Source: JAEULH01 sp963746275 (GTDB lineage Bacteria > Pseudomonadota > Alphaproteobacteria > Rhodospirillales > Defluviicoccaceae). Taken from it: a stretch of DNA of 64,000 nucleotides. The translations under genes and the position numbers were made by a program. The stretch is taken from NCBI GenBank assembly GCA_963746275.1, contig CAVVAX010000007.1, positions 62,001 to 126,000 on the forward strand, read 5' to 3'. Each line of letters starts with the position of its first letter. The stretch's first letter is position 1. The notes under the pieces were generated by a model that searched no databases, was not told the origin of the DNA, and was given only the letters and a program-made list of their open reading frames with translations. Positions 46,938-56,087 of this stretch are shown here, piece by piece.

Positions 46938-47570
46938 ATGTCGGATGTTGTCACGCTGGCCGCCGAGGCGCGGCCCGAGGCCGGGCGTGGCGGCGCTCGC
47001 CAGGCGCGAAGGCAGGGCCGCATCCCGGCGGTGATCTACGGCAACAAGGAGCCTTCGACGCTGATCACCCTGCCGGCGGCCGAGCTGCAGAAGCAGCTCC
47101 GCCAGCATGGCTTCCTGTCGCGGGTGTTCGAGATCGCCGTCGACGGCAAAAAGCAGCGGGTGCTGCCGCGCGAGGTGCAGACCGATCCGGTCAGCGGCAA
47201 GCCGATCCACGTCGACTTCATGCGCTTCAGCGCCACGACCCGCATCGCCGTCGAGGTCGAGGTGGTGTTCCAGAACGAGGCGCAGTGCGCTGGGCTCAAG
47301 CTGGGCGGGGTGCTCAACATCGTCCAGCACGAGGTCGAGCTGATCTGCACGCCTGGCGAGATCCCGGAGGCCGTTTACGTCGACTTGGCCGGCCTCGACA
47401 TCGGCGACGTCGTCCATGCCGAGGCGCTGAAGCTGCCGGCCGGCGCCGAACTCGCCGGCGAGCCGCGCGCCACCATCGCCACCATCGCTGCGCCCACGGT
47501 CGAGACCGCTCCGGCGGCGGCCGCGGAGGCCACGGGCGCCGAGGCCGGCGGGACGATCGCCGCGTCTTGA
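46938..47570 (+). CDS. rplY: Ribosomal protein bL25 (Ctc form)
   Basis: A 210-residue 5S rRNA-binding protein of the long general-stress (TL5/CTC) form. The N-terminal L25 domain has GRGGARQARRQGRIPAVIYG and LPREVQTDPVSGKPIHVDFM. A C-terminal beta domain (VGG... form, LKLGGVLNIVQHEVELICTP) is followed by an Ala-rich tail. It has a strong ribosome site GAGAGGAG. It overlaps pth by TTGA and lies 82 bases after prs. Confidence 0.96.
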   Translation: MSDVVTLAAEARPEAGRGGARQARRQGRIPAVIYGNKEPSTLITLPAAELQKQLRQHGFLSRVFEIAVDGKKQRVLPREVQTDPVSGKPIHVDFMRFSATTRIAVEVEVVFQNEAQCAGLKLGGVLNIVQHEVELICTPGEIPEAVYVDLAGLDIGDVVHAEALKLPAGAELAGEPRATIATIAAPTVETAPAAAAEATGAEAGGTIAAS

Positions 47571-48199
47571 GCCGGCTTCTGCTCGTCGGGCTCGGCAATC
47601 CGGGCCCGGCCTACGCCGGCAACCGGCACAACATCGGCTTTATGGCGGTGGACGCCATCGCCGAGCGCCACCGCTTCGGGCCCTTTCGCGCGAAGTTCCA
47701 GTCCCACCTCGCCGAAGGCTCGCTCGCCGGGCGGACGGTCCTGTTGCTGAAGCCCCAGACCTTCATGAACGTCTCCGGCCAGGCGGTGGCCGCCGCCGCC
47801 TCCTTCTACAAGATCGCGCCCGCGGACGTGCTCGTCTTCCATGACGAGATCGACCTCGCCGCCGGCAAGGTGCGGGTCAAGGTCGGCGGCGGCCATGCCG
47901 GCCACAACGGCCTGCGCAGCCTGCACGCCCACATCGGCCCCGACTATCGCAGGGTCCGGCTCGGCATCGGCCGGCCCGGGAGCAAGGGCGAGGTGATCGA
48001 CCATGTGCTCGACGATTTCGCCAAGGCCGACCGGGTGTGGCTCACGCCGTTACTCGACGCGATCGCCGAGTACGCGCCGCTGCTTGCGGACGGCGACGGG
48101 GAGGCCTTCATGAGCAAGGTGGCGCTGGCGACCCGGCCGGCGAACGAGAAGAAGCCGCGCGAGCGCAAGCAGACGGCGGACGGCGGCGATGGGCTTTAA
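47567..48199 (+). CDS. pth: Peptidyl-tRNA hydrolase
   Basis: Recycles peptidyl-tRNA released by stalled ribosomes. It has 210 residues with LLLVGLGNPGPAYAGNRHNI (Asn and catalytic His), LLKPQTFMNVSGQAVAAAAS, FHDEIDLAAGKVRVK (catalytic Asp) and GGGHAGHNGLRSLHAHIG. The start is TTG 47567, whose TTGA overlaps the rplY stop, so it is coupled; this is the only start that gives the right N-terminus. The last 11 bases overlap ychF. Confidence 0.95.
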   Translation: MSRLLLVGLGNPGPAYAGNRHNIGFMAVDAIAERHRFGPFRAKFQSHLAEGSLAGRTVLLLKPQTFMNVSGQAVAAAASFYKIAPADVLVFHDEIDLAAGKVRVKVGGGHAGHNGLRSLHAHIGPDYRRVRLGIGRPGSKGEVIDHVLDDFAKADRVWLTPLLDAIAEYAPLLADGDGEAFMSKVALATRPANEKKPRERKQTADGGDGL

Positions 48200-49286
48200 C
48201 TGCGGCATCGTCGGCCTGCCCAACGTCGGCAAGTCGACCCTGTTCAACGCCCTGACGGCCACCGCAGCCGCGGCCGCGGCGAATTTCCCGTTCTGCACCA
48301 TCGAGCCCAACGTCGGCCGCGTGCCTGTCCCCGACGACAGGCTCGCCACCATCGCGAAGCTGTCGAACTCGGCCAAGGTCGTGCCGACGCAGCTCGAGTT
48401 CGTCGACATCGCCGGCCTCGTCGCCGGCGCCAGCCGCGGCGAGGGCCTCGGCAACCAGTTCCTCGCCCACATCCGCGAGGTCGACGCCATCATCCACGTC
48501 CTGCGCTGCTTCACCGACGACAACGTCGTGCATGTCGAAGGTGGCATCGACCCGTTGCGCGACGTGGAGATCGTCGAGACCGAGCTGATGCTGGCCGACC
48601 TCGACAGCCTGGAGCGGCGCATCCAGGGGCTGATCAAGCGCGCGCGGGGAGCCGACGCCGAGGCGAAGGCGGCGCTGCGGCTCGCGGCAAGGGTGCTGGA
48701 GCGGCTGAAGGCAGGCGAGGCGGCGCGCGGCCTCGCCGTCGCGGACGAGGAGGCCAAGGCCTTCAAGGGGTTGCAGCTGCTGACCGCCAAGCCGGTGCTC
48801 TATGTCTGCAACGTGGCGGAGGACGAGGCGGCGGAAGGCAACGCGGCCAGCGCCGCGGTGGCGGCGCGGGCGGCGGCCGACGGCGCAGAGGCGGTCGTGG
48901 TCTCCGCCGGCATCGAGGCGGAGCTGGTCGGCCTGCCCGAGGCCGATCGCGGCGCGTACCTGGAGAGCCTGGGCCTCGCCGAGACCGGGCTTACCCGCGT
49001 CATCCGCGCCGGCTACCACCTGCTCGACCTGATCACCTTCTTCACCGCCGGGCCGAAGGAGTCCCGGGCCTGGACCGTGCCACGCGGCGCCAAGGCGCCG
49101 GAGGCGGCGGGCGTGATCCACAGCGACTTCCAGCGCGGCTTCATCCGCGCCGAGACCATGAGCTACGAGGACCTCGTCGCCTTCGGCAGCGAGCAGAAGG
49201 TCCGCGACGCCGGCAGGATGCGCTCGGAGGGCCGCGACTACACCGTCTCCGACGGCGACATCATGCTCTTCCGCTTCAACGTGTGA
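48189..49286 (+). CDS. ychF: Redox-regulated ATPase YchF
   Basis: Obg-family P-loop protein of 365 residues that prefers ATP and binds ribosomes. It has Walker A GLPNVGKSTLFNALT, DIAGLVAGASRGEGLGNQFL, and the NKxD region changed to VCNVAEDE, as in the ATP-specific subfamily. The C-terminal TGS domain has DLITFFTAGPKESRAWTVPR and GFIRAETMSYEDLVAFGSE. Intact. It forms an overlapping operon end with pth. Confidence 0.97.
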   Translation: MGFNCGIVGLPNVGKSTLFNALTATAAAAAANFPFCTIEPNVGRVPVPDDRLATIAKLSNSAKVVPTQLEFVDIAGLVAGASRGEGLGNQFLAHIREVDAIIHVLRCFTDDNVVHVEGGIDPLRDVEIVETELMLADLDSLERRIQGLIKRARGADAEAKAALRLAARVLERLKAGEAARGLAVADEEAKAFKGLQLLTAKPVLYVCNVAEDEAAEGNAASAAVAARAAADGAEAVVVSAGIEAELVGLPEADRGAYLESLGLAETGLTRVIRAGYHLLDLITFFTAGPKESRAWTVPRGAKAPEAAGVIHSDFQRGFIRAETMSYEDLVAFGSEQKVRDAGRMRSEGRDYTVSDGDIMLFRFNV

Positions 49287-49301
49287 CCAGCCGCGGCGCG
49301 C

Positions 49302-49540
49302 CTATGCGACGCCCTGAAGCCGATTGACCAGATCGCGCCCGACGTTGCGGGAGGAAGTGGGCGGTTGGCTTCCCGATAGAGCGCGATGGTCTCCTCGACG
49401 ATGTCGCAAAGTTCGGCGAAGACGGCACGTTCATCGTCGCCGTGGCAGCCGCCGTAGAACAGGCCCGGCGCGCTGCCGACGTAGCACCGGTCCTCATCCG
49501 ACCACTCGACGATCTTCACGTACCTTGCGCTGTCCTTCAT
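49302..49540 (-). CDS. hicB: HicB-like antitoxin (frame break near the end)
   Basis: About 80 residues: VKIVEWSDEDRCYVGSAPGL, GDDERAVFAELCDIVEETIA and YREANRPLPPATSG. A break near 49333 then restores the family ending RDLVNRLQGVA. The partial RNase H-like fold of HicB is evident, and no C-terminal DNA-binding domain is seen. The start ATG 49540 lies inside the 3' end of hicA. It is convergent with ychF, 15 bases away. Confidence 0.82.
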
Positions 49541-49737
49541 CGCTCAGCCCAATCTCCCGGATAGCCGCTCGCACAGCCTTGAGTTGATATGGCTTGGCGT
49601 CTTCTCCCAATCCACCGGATATAGTGATTGGCCTGCTGCAGTGGATGTGCACGAAGTTGCGGTGGCTGCCTTACCGCCGCGGTTGACGAACCCCGCCTTT
49701 TCAGTTCGGCAATCAGGTCGCGAACTTTCGGTGGCAC
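49494..49737 (-). CDS. hicA: HicA-like mRNA interferase toxin (frame breaks)
   Basis: About 80 residues. MPPKVRDLIAELKRRG in the first frame continues as FVNRGGKG, then SHRNFVHIHCSRPITISG and GEDAKPYQLKAVRAAIREIG. The catalytic His is in GSHRNFVH of the double-stranded RNA-binding-like fold. Frames change near 49687 and 49672. The start is GTG 49737. The coding end overlaps hicB by 47 bases, a usual HicAB layout. Whether the toxin is active cannot be judged through the breaks. Confidence 0.8.
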
Positions 49738-49812
49738 TGTCCTAACTAGGCGCGTCGACAGGTTGTTCTTGAGCTTCTCGCGTGTCCGCGCTCGACGCGA
49801 ACATCGCGGACG

Positions 49813-50370
49813 CTAAACACGCGGCGGCGCATCGGGTGGAGTTGCCAGCTCCGCCTGGATCAGGGCCACGACTTCGGGGAGGCGGGCGGCGACCGCGGGA
49901 GAGAGCTCAAGGGCAAGGTCGAGGCAGACGGGCTCAACGCCGATGACGGTGATGCGTTTCGGCGCCGCGTCCATCAGCCGCAGCACCGCCAGCACGTCAC
50001 TCAGGCCCAACTGGTGCGGCGAGAGCTTCGAGGTGAAGAACGACGGCACCTCGTCGCCGGCAAGACGTACGATTGAGCCCGGCGGCCGGCCGGTGCGGAC
50101 GGCGTCGACGACGATGAGATGTGCGCGCCCGGCGATCTGGTCGAGCAGGTCCATGCCCGAGGTGCCGCCGTCGAGGACCTCCACGTCCGGCGGCAGTTGG
50201 ACCTGCTCGATCAGCGCCTCGACGGCGCGCACCCCCACCCCCTCGTCCGACAGAAGGATATTGCCGAGGCCGAGGACCAGCGTTCCCGCCCGCTCGGCCG
50301 GCCGAAGGGCCGTCGCAACCTCGGGATCCTGCTCGTCCGGCGTGTCTCTCGACATCTCACTCGTGCGCAC
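49813..50370 (-). CDS. hybD: Hydrogenase maturation endopeptidase (HybD/HyaD type)
   Basis: A 185-residue protease that removes the C-terminal peptide from the nickel-loaded large subunit. Family motifs are LVLGLGNILLSDEGVGVRAV (Ni-sensing Glu), LDGGTSGMDLLD and KLSPHQLGLSDVLAVL (metal-binding His). It is the last gene of the hyb operon, separated from hybC by 156 bases that hold a family A repeat, so it may depend on read-through. The first 28 residues are poorly conserved; a later start is possible. Confidence 0.93.
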   Translation of the reverse strand: MRTSEMSRDTPDEQDPEVATALRPAERAGTLVLGLGNILLSDEGVGVRAVEALIEQVQLPPDVEVLDGGTSGMDLLDQIAGRAHLIVVDAVRTGRPPGSIVRLAGDEVPSFFTSKLSPHQLGLSDVLAVLRLMDAAPKRITVIGVEPVCLDLALELSPAVAARLPEVVALIQAELATPPDAPPRV

Positions 50371-50401
50371 AGCGAAAGAAGCGTTTGCCCGAAAAGGCCG
50401 A

Positions 50402-50480
50402 CGTCATCGCGAGCCGCGAAGCGGCGTGGCGATCAAGTGCGAACCGGATTGCTTCGTCGGCATCGCCTTCTCGCAACGAC
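50402..50480. repeat. Dispersed repeat family A, copy 3
   Basis: CGTCATCGCGAGCCGCGAAG, GGCGTGGCGATC, GGATTGCTTCGTCGGC and the end CTTCTCGCAACGAC. It sits between hybD and hybC inside the operon and could fold into a hairpin in the transcript. Confidence 0.8.
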
Positions 50481-50526
50481 ATTCTTCATTTTCTTGGTCG
50501 GACCCAACAGCACCCGCAAACAGCCA

Positions 50527-52224
50527 TCACAGCGCCTTGACCCGGACGAGTTGCCGGCGCTCGGTATCCAGCATGTGGATGGCGCAGGCGAGGCAGGGGT
50601 CGAAGGAATGGACGGTGCGGATCACCTCCAGCGGCTTCTCCGGGTCGGCGACCGGGTTGCCGATGAGCGAGGCTTCGTAGGGCCCGAGGGCGTCGGTCTC
50701 GTCGCGGGGCCCCGCGTTCCAGGTGCTGGGGACCACCGCCTGGTAGTTGGCGATCTTGCCGTTCTTGATCACCGCCCAGTGCGACAGCACCCCGCGCGGC
50801 GCCTCATGGTAGCCGAAGCCGCGGATCTCGCCCTTGGGGAACAGCGGCCGGTTGAAGGTTTCGAAGTCGCCCTTGCCGATGTTGGCCATGAGCAGGTGCC
50901 ACTGGTCGCTAAGCGTCTCCTGCAGCACGGCGCAGCGCACGGCGCGGGCGGCGTGACGGCCGATGGTCGAGTGCAGGGCGGAGAGCGGGATCTCGCTGCC
51001 GGCGACCTTCGAGGCAATGGCGATGAGGCGTTCGAGATGGCGCTTCGTCGGCTCGTGGCCGGCGACGTACATGGCGAGCACGTTGGCAAGCGGCCCGACC
51101 TGGGCCCGTTCGTCGTAGAAGGTCGGCGCCTTGACCCAGGAGTACTTGCCGTCGTCCTGGAAGTCGGTGTACTGCGGGTTGGTCTCGCCATCGTAGGGAT
51201 GCAGTGGCGCGCCGTCGCCGCTGTACCAGGCGTGCTTGACGCTTTCCTTCACCCCCTTTTCGAAATAGCCGTCGGCGTAGCCCTCGATCCGGCGGAAGGC
51301 GGCGATGTCGCCGTTCGGGATATAGCCGCCGGGCAGGGCGAACTCGGTGCCCTTGGTGTCGACCGGCATGTCGGGAACGGAGAGGTAGTTGGTGACGCCG
51401 GCGCCGTAGCCGGTCCAGTCGGCGTAGAGCGCGCCGATGGCGGCGACATCGACGAGATAGACCTGGTTGACGAAGGCCGCGACCTCGTCGATCAGCGCCT
51501 TGACCTTGAACAGCCGCTCCAGTGTCAGCGTCGACTGGCTGTCCGGGTTGATGGGATTGGCGACGCCGCCGACGGCGAGGTTCTGGATGTGCGGCGTCTT
51601 CGAGCCGAGGATGCCGACGATCTGGTTGGCCTTCCGCTGGTAGTCGAGGGCCTGCATGTAGTGGACGACGGCGAGCAGGTTGATCTCCGGCGGCAGCTTC
51701 ATCGCCGGGTGGCCCCAGTAGCCGCTGCCAAAGACGCCGAGCTGGCCGGTCTCGACGAACGCCTTCAGCCGCGCCTGGGTGCGGGTGAACTCCTCGACGC
51801 TGTTGCCGGGCCAGTCGGACAGGCTCTGCGCCAGGCTCGCCGCCGCCTTCGGGTCGGCCTGGAGCGCCGAGACGATGTCGACCCAGTCGAGCGCCGAGAG
51901 CTGGTAGAAGTGGACGATGTGATCGTGGACGCTGTGCGCGCCGATGATCAGGTTGCGGATGTACTGGGCGTTGCGCGGGATCTCCATCCCGAGCGCGTTC
52001 TCGATCGCGCGGACCGAGACGACGGCGTGCACGGTGGTGCAGACGCCGCAGATGCGCTGGGCGAAGATCCAGGCGTCGCGGGGATCGCGGCCCTTAAGGA
52101 TTGTCTCGATCCCTCGCCACATTTGCCCCGATGCCCAGGAGTTGGTGACCTTGCCGCCGTCGACCTCGCAGTCGATGCGCAGATGCCCCTCGATGCGGGT
52201 GATCGGGTCGACGGTGATGCGCAT
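50527..52224 (-). CDS. hybC: [NiFe]-hydrogenase large subunit (Hyb type)
   Basis: A 565-residue catalytic subunit of a membrane-bound uptake hydrogenase. The nickel-iron ligands are RICGVC (Cys59, Cys62) and DPCLACAIH (Cys544, Cys547). The maturation protease should cut after His550, releasing 15 residues. The N-terminus RITVDPITRIEGHLRIDCEV is typical. It is exported with the Tat-signal small subunit to the periplasmic side. The gene order hybO-A-B-C-D matches the E. coli hydrogenase-2 operon without hybE-G. The frame is intact. Confidence 0.97.
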   Translation of the reverse strand: MRITVDPITRIEGHLRIDCEVDGGKVTNSWASGQMWRGIETILKGRDPRDAWIFAQRICGVCTTVHAVVSVRAIENALGMEIPRNAQYIRNLIIGAHSVHDHIVHFYQLSALDWVDIVSALQADPKAAASLAQSLSDWPGNSVEEFTRTQARLKAFVETGQLGVFGSGYWGHPAMKLPPEINLLAVVHYMQALDYQRKANQIVGILGSKTPHIQNLAVGGVANPINPDSQSTLTLERLFKVKALIDEVAAFVNQVYLVDVAAIGALYADWTGYGAGVTNYLSVPDMPVDTKGTEFALPGGYIPNGDIAAFRRIEGYADGYFEKGVKESVKHAWYSGDGAPLHPYDGETNPQYTDFQDDGKYSWVKAPTFYDERAQVGPLANVLAMYVAGHEPTKRHLERLIAIASKVAGSEIPLSALHSTIGRHAARAVRCAVLQETLSDQWHLLMANIGKGDFETFNRPLFPKGEIRGFGYHEAPRGVLSHWAVIKNGKIANYQAVVPSTWNAGPRDETDALGPYEASLIGNPVADPEKPLEVIRTVHSFDPCLACAIHMLDTERRQLVRVKAL

Positions 52225-52259
52225 GCGGTCCTGCTCCCAAGCGTGTTGTCGTTATCGGC

Positions 52260-53411
52260 TCACGCCGCCGCGGCCTTGGCCTCGCGGCGGGCCGCGTGCA
52301 GCACCGGGAACAGCTTCACCACCATCAGGTAGAGCATGATCTCCAGCGCGAAGATCCCGAGCGTGACCAGCACCTCGCCCAGCGACGGGAAGTAGCTCCA
52401 GCCGTCGCCGGGGTCGAAGCCGATGAGGTAGCAGTTCAGCCGGTAGAGCGCGCCGTTCAGCAGCATCGCCAGCGCGCCGAGGAAGATCAGCCGCGGGCTC
52501 GACCGGTTGGTCTTCGGCAGCATCAGGATCACCGCCGCGGCGCCGAGGAAGAACTCGATCCAGAACGACAGCGCCTTGACGTCGCCGGCGAAGGCCAGCG
52601 GCAGGGCGCCGACGCGGATGACGTCGCCGTAGCGCACGACCATGAAGCCCAGCATCAGCCAGGCCATGATGCCGGTGAGCTTGCTCAAGATCCGCGTGTC
52701 GAACGGCCGGCGCAGGCTCACCGACGACAGCACCGACTCGAAGGCGACGACGGCGAAGCCCATGGTGAAGGCGGTCATCAGGAACAGCAGCGTCAGCAGA
52801 TCCGACTGCCACAGCGGCGAGAGCTTGTAGCCGAGGAGGACGACGACGGTGCCCATCGACGACTGGTGCATCATCGGCAGCAGCACGCCGAGGCCGGTGA
52901 AGACGAACAGGATCTTGTGCAGCCGCCGGCGCGCCTCGTTCATCCCGAAGCGCTCGAAGACGGCCGGAGCGAACTCGATTGCCAGCACGACGATGTAGAC
53001 GAAGATGCAGAGCGCGGTCTCCAGCAGCACCGAGTTCGGGTTCCACAGCCACGGCAGCATGATGTTGTGGCCCTGCCAGTAGCGGCCGAGGTCGATCATC
53101 ACCGCGAGCGCGCCCAGCGTGTAGCCGAACAGGCTGGTCATCAGCCCGGCGCGGGCGAGCGGGTGGTACTCGCCGCGATTGAGGATGTAGACCATCAGCG
53201 CCATGACCAGGCCGCCGCAGCCGAGCGCGGTGCCGATGATCAGGTCGATGGCGATCCAGATCCCCCACGGGTAGCCGTCGCTCAGGTTGGTGACCGCGCC
53301 GAGCCCGAAGGCGAAGCGCTGGGTCAGAACGATGACGGCGATGAACAGGACGACCAGCAGGGCGATGAACGGTCCGGTGACGATCCTGCCGCCGACCGGG
53401 CGCGTGCTCAT
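52260..53411 (-). CDS. hybB: Hydrogenase membrane subunit HybB (NrfD/PsrC family)
   Basis: A 383-residue integral membrane subunit with about ten helices that links the hydrogenase to the quinone pool. Segments include FIALLVVLFIAVIVLTQRFA, LSDGYPWGIWIAIDLIIGTA (family signature), RYWQGHNIMLPWLWNPNSVL and LLPMMHQSSMGTVVVLLGY. No heme-binding His pair is needed in this family. The start ATG overlaps the hybA stop (ATGA). Hyb-type complexes can work reversibly, since HybB may allow H2 evolution driven by proton motive force; that is family knowledge. Confidence 0.95.
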   Translation of the reverse strand: MSTRPVGGRIVTGPFIALLVVLFIAVIVLTQRFAFGLGAVTNLSDGYPWGIWIAIDLIIGTALGCGGLVMALMVYILNRGEYHPLARAGLMTSLFGYTLGALAVMIDLGRYWQGHNIMLPWLWNPNSVLLETALCIFVYIVVLAIEFAPAVFERFGMNEARRRLHKILFVFTGLGVLLPMMHQSSMGTVVVLLGYKLSPLWQSDLLTLLFLMTAFTMGFAVVAFESVLSSVSLRRPFDTRILSKLTGIMAWLMLGFMVVRYGDVIRVGALPLAFAGDVKALSFWIEFFLGAAAVILMLPKTNRSSPRLIFLGALAMLLNGALYRLNCYLIGFDPGDGWSYFPSLGEVLVTLGIFALEIMLYLMVVKLFPVLHAARREAKAAAA

Positions 53412-54513
53412 GCGTCGACATTGCGCCCTCCCTTCGCTTCGGCCGCGCCCTCTTCCGCTTCCGCCTTTCTTCGAACTCCCCTTCCTTAAATTCCTCTGGC
53501 GGATGGTGCTGGTCGAAGTTGCGCCGGGCGATCAGGATCAGCCCGGTCAACGCCGCCGCCGGCGCGATCATCCCCTGGTAGATGAAGTGCTGCACGCCTT
53601 CGGTCTCGGTCGCGTACGAGTGGTCGGGGACGTTGCCGTAGGGCAGGCCCAGCTTGTCGAAGGAGACCGCCGACAGGTACAGCGTCTGGGTGCCTCCCAG
53701 CACCGCCTCGCCGTAAACTTCCTTGCGGTAGGCGGCCTCGACGATCTTCTCGTGCGGCGGCGTGTCCGGGCCGTACTTGCCGCTGATGTCGCCGCGGGGA
53801 TAGACGTAAGCGTCGCCCGGCTGGAGCTCGATGCGCCGCTTCGCCTCGGCGTGGAGGTCCTCGACCCGGCCGAACAGGGTGGCGCCGGTGGGGCAGGCCT
53901 CGACGCAGCCGGGGAGCTGGCCCTCGGCCAGGCGGTGGCTGCAGAGCTCGCACTTGCGGATCTTTCCGGCCGCCTTGTCCAGCTCGTACTTCGGCACCTG
54001 GAACGGGCAGGCGAAGACGCAGTAGCGGCAGCCGATGCAGCGCGACGGGTCGTTGCGGACGATGCCCGTCACCGGGTCCTTGATCATCGCCGAGACCGGG
54101 CAGCACGAGACGCAGGACGGATCGACGCAGTGCAGGCACTGTCGCTTGATGAAGGCGAAGCCGTCCTGCTCGCGGTCCTTCTCCTCGACGGTGCCGTGCT
54201 GGTAGACGCGGATGACGTTGAGGGTCTTGGCCGAAAGCCCCTTCGGCGTGTCCCAGGTGCCCTCGTTCCACACCTTCTGGTCCGCCGAGATGTCGGCCGG
54301 CATGCCGTTGGCGCTCTTGCAGCCGGCGACGCAGGCCTTGCAGCCGACGCAGAGCGTCGAGTCGTAGAGCAGGCCCAGCGCATCCGGCAGCCTCGGCTTC
54401 GGCGCCCGGTCCAGGCCTTCGGCCTTGGCCGGCGACGGGATCGTCGCGCCGAACCCTGCGGCCGCGCCGCCCGCCGCCATGCCGGTGAGGAAGCCGCGTC
54501 GGTTGAGCCGCAT
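53408..54513 (-). CDS. hybA: Hydrogenase ferredoxin-like subunit HybA (frame break near the end)
   Basis: About 368 residues with a Tat signal (RRGFLTGMAAGGAAAG) and four [4Fe-4S] binding stretches: CVGCKACVAGCKSANG, CLHCVDPSCVSCCPVSAM, CIGCRYCVFACPFQVP and CELCSHRLAEGQLPGCVEAC. One C-terminal membrane helix lies near residue 325 (MIAPAAALTGLILIARR). It carries electrons from the small subunit to HybB. Near 53455 the frame must shift to end in EGAAEAKGGRNVDA, which overlaps the hybB start; unshifted, it runs on through hybB. The start is ATG 54513. Confidence 0.94.
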
Positions 54514-54528
54514 GGGTGACACCTTGTC

Positions 54529-55714
54529 TTAGCGCGTTGGGGGCTGCTTGCCGTCCGGCTCCGTCCCCAGTTCGGCAGCGGCGGCCGCAGGCTTGCCCAG
54601 GCGGGTGGCGAGCACCGCGCCGGCGCCTAGCGCCGCGCCGGCCACACCCGCGACTAGGGCGGCGGCGCCCGGGGTGATGCTCTCGCCGCGGGGCTCGCCG
54701 ACGCGGGGGAATGCGGTGGGCGGCGTCACCGTTAGCACATCGGCCAGGGCGTGGATCGGCTTGGTGAAGCCGACGCCCTGTTCCGTGCAGCCAAAGCAGG
54801 GCGCGCCGCAGCCGACCGGCCAGGCGCCCTCGCCGGTGTCGTAGAAGCCGATCGCCGGGCAGTTGGCGAACGTCTCCGGGCCCTTGCAGCCGAGCTTGTA
54901 CAAACACCAGCCCTGGCGGTGGCCGGGGTCGCCGAACTCCAGCGCGAACCGGCCGGCGTCGAAGTGCGCCCGGCGCTCGCAGTTCTCGTGGATCAGCCGG
55001 CCATAGGCGAACTTCGGCCGGTTCTTCTCGTCGAGCTCCGGCGGCTTGCCGAAGGTCAAGAGGTAGAGCACGGTGGAGAGCAGGTTGTAGGCGTTGGGCG
55101 GGCAGCCGGGGATGTTGATGATGGTCTTGTCCGGAAGAACCTCGTGGGCGGCCTTGGCCATGGTCGGGTTCGGGTCGCTGGACGGGATGCCGCCCCAGGC
55201 GGCGCAGGAGCCCATGGCGATGATCGCGCCGGCGCCCTCGGCCGCGTGCTTGATCAGGTCGAGGTAGGTCTCGCCGCCGATCTTGCAGTAGATGCCGCCG
55301 TCCTTGGTCGGCACCGCGCCGTCGAGGATCAGGACGTAGCTGCCCCAGTGGCGCTTCATCGACTGGTCCTTGAACGCTTCGGCCTGCGCGCCGGCGCCGG
55401 CGTTCAGGGTCTCGTGATAGTCGAGCGAGATCATGTCGAGGATCAGGGTGTCGACCGTCGGATGATGCGCCCTGAGCAGTGTTTCGGTGCAGCCGGTGCA
55501 GGCCTGGCCGGACAGCCAGATGACCGGCGGCCGCGTCGGGACTGGTCGCGGCGTTGGCGATGCGCACGCCAAGCGCGGGCGAAAGCCCGAGTGTGGCCGC
55601 GATCCCGGTGCAGGCCTTGAGGAAATCTCGGCGGCAGAGGCCGCCGAGGGCACCGGCAAATCCGTCCAGGTCGCCAAAGTCGCGCGCAACGGTTCGGTGG
55701 TCACCACCGAGCAT
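54529..55714 (-). CDS. hybO: [NiFe]-hydrogenase small subunit HybO (frame break)
   Basis: About 395 residues. It has a Tat signal peptide with CRRDFLKACTGIAATLGLSP, which exports the folded dimer. Iron-sulfur ligands lie in WLSGQACTGCTETLL, IAMGSCAAWGGIP, IPGCPPNAYNLL, then HENCERR, YKLGCKGPETFANCPAI and CGAPCFGCTEQGVGF. A C-terminal anchor helix (GAAALVAGVAGAALGAGAVL) is present. The frame changes near 55545, between the signal peptide (RIANAATS) and PTRPPVIWL. The start ATG 55714 (MLGGDHRTVARDF) is the likely one. It is the first gene of the operon, and its promoter should lie in the AT-rich region just upstream. Confidence 0.95.
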
Positions 55715-56087
55715 CGCATTCCCTCCCAGTTGCAACGTTGTTTGTTGCTTTTGATTATTAATTATCGTTCTTCGTGCGGCGCTTTTGCGCTTCACCCGTG
55801 CACTCTAATGCAGGAATCGCGCAGGAGCTAGGCGAAATAAGTATTTGACAACTTCGCGCGTGATCTTGCGTTTCATTATCAGCGCGCGAAGCGGAACTAG
55901 GCCGGGTCTGCGAGCAACGGCAAGCGCTCCGCAACCGTGAGTGCTCCGGAACAGCCTTGGCTGCGCGACCGTTAACCACACGTTATGGTCGCGGGTGGGA
56001 CGTCGCCCCGGCGTTCGGCGCGCCTTCGCCCACCTCGCCTTCGCCCGCCTCGCCACACCGCGCTTGGTTCAAAAGGATGTCAGAGTG
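55715..56087. promoter_or_regulatory. Divergent promoter region, hyb operon / ygiB
   Basis: 373 bases without a gene. An AT-rich tract near 55738-55770 (TTTTGATTATTAATTATCG) lies 25-55 bases upstream of hybO and probably includes its promoter. A TTGACA is seen on the plus strand near 55846. No confident FNR, NtrC or sigma-54 site was identified. Confidence 0.5.

Noticed and set aside
50527..52224. Selenocysteine-type hydrogenase
   Set aside because: Both ligand motifs carry Cys codons (RICGVC, DPCLACAIH) and there is no in-frame TGA at these sites.
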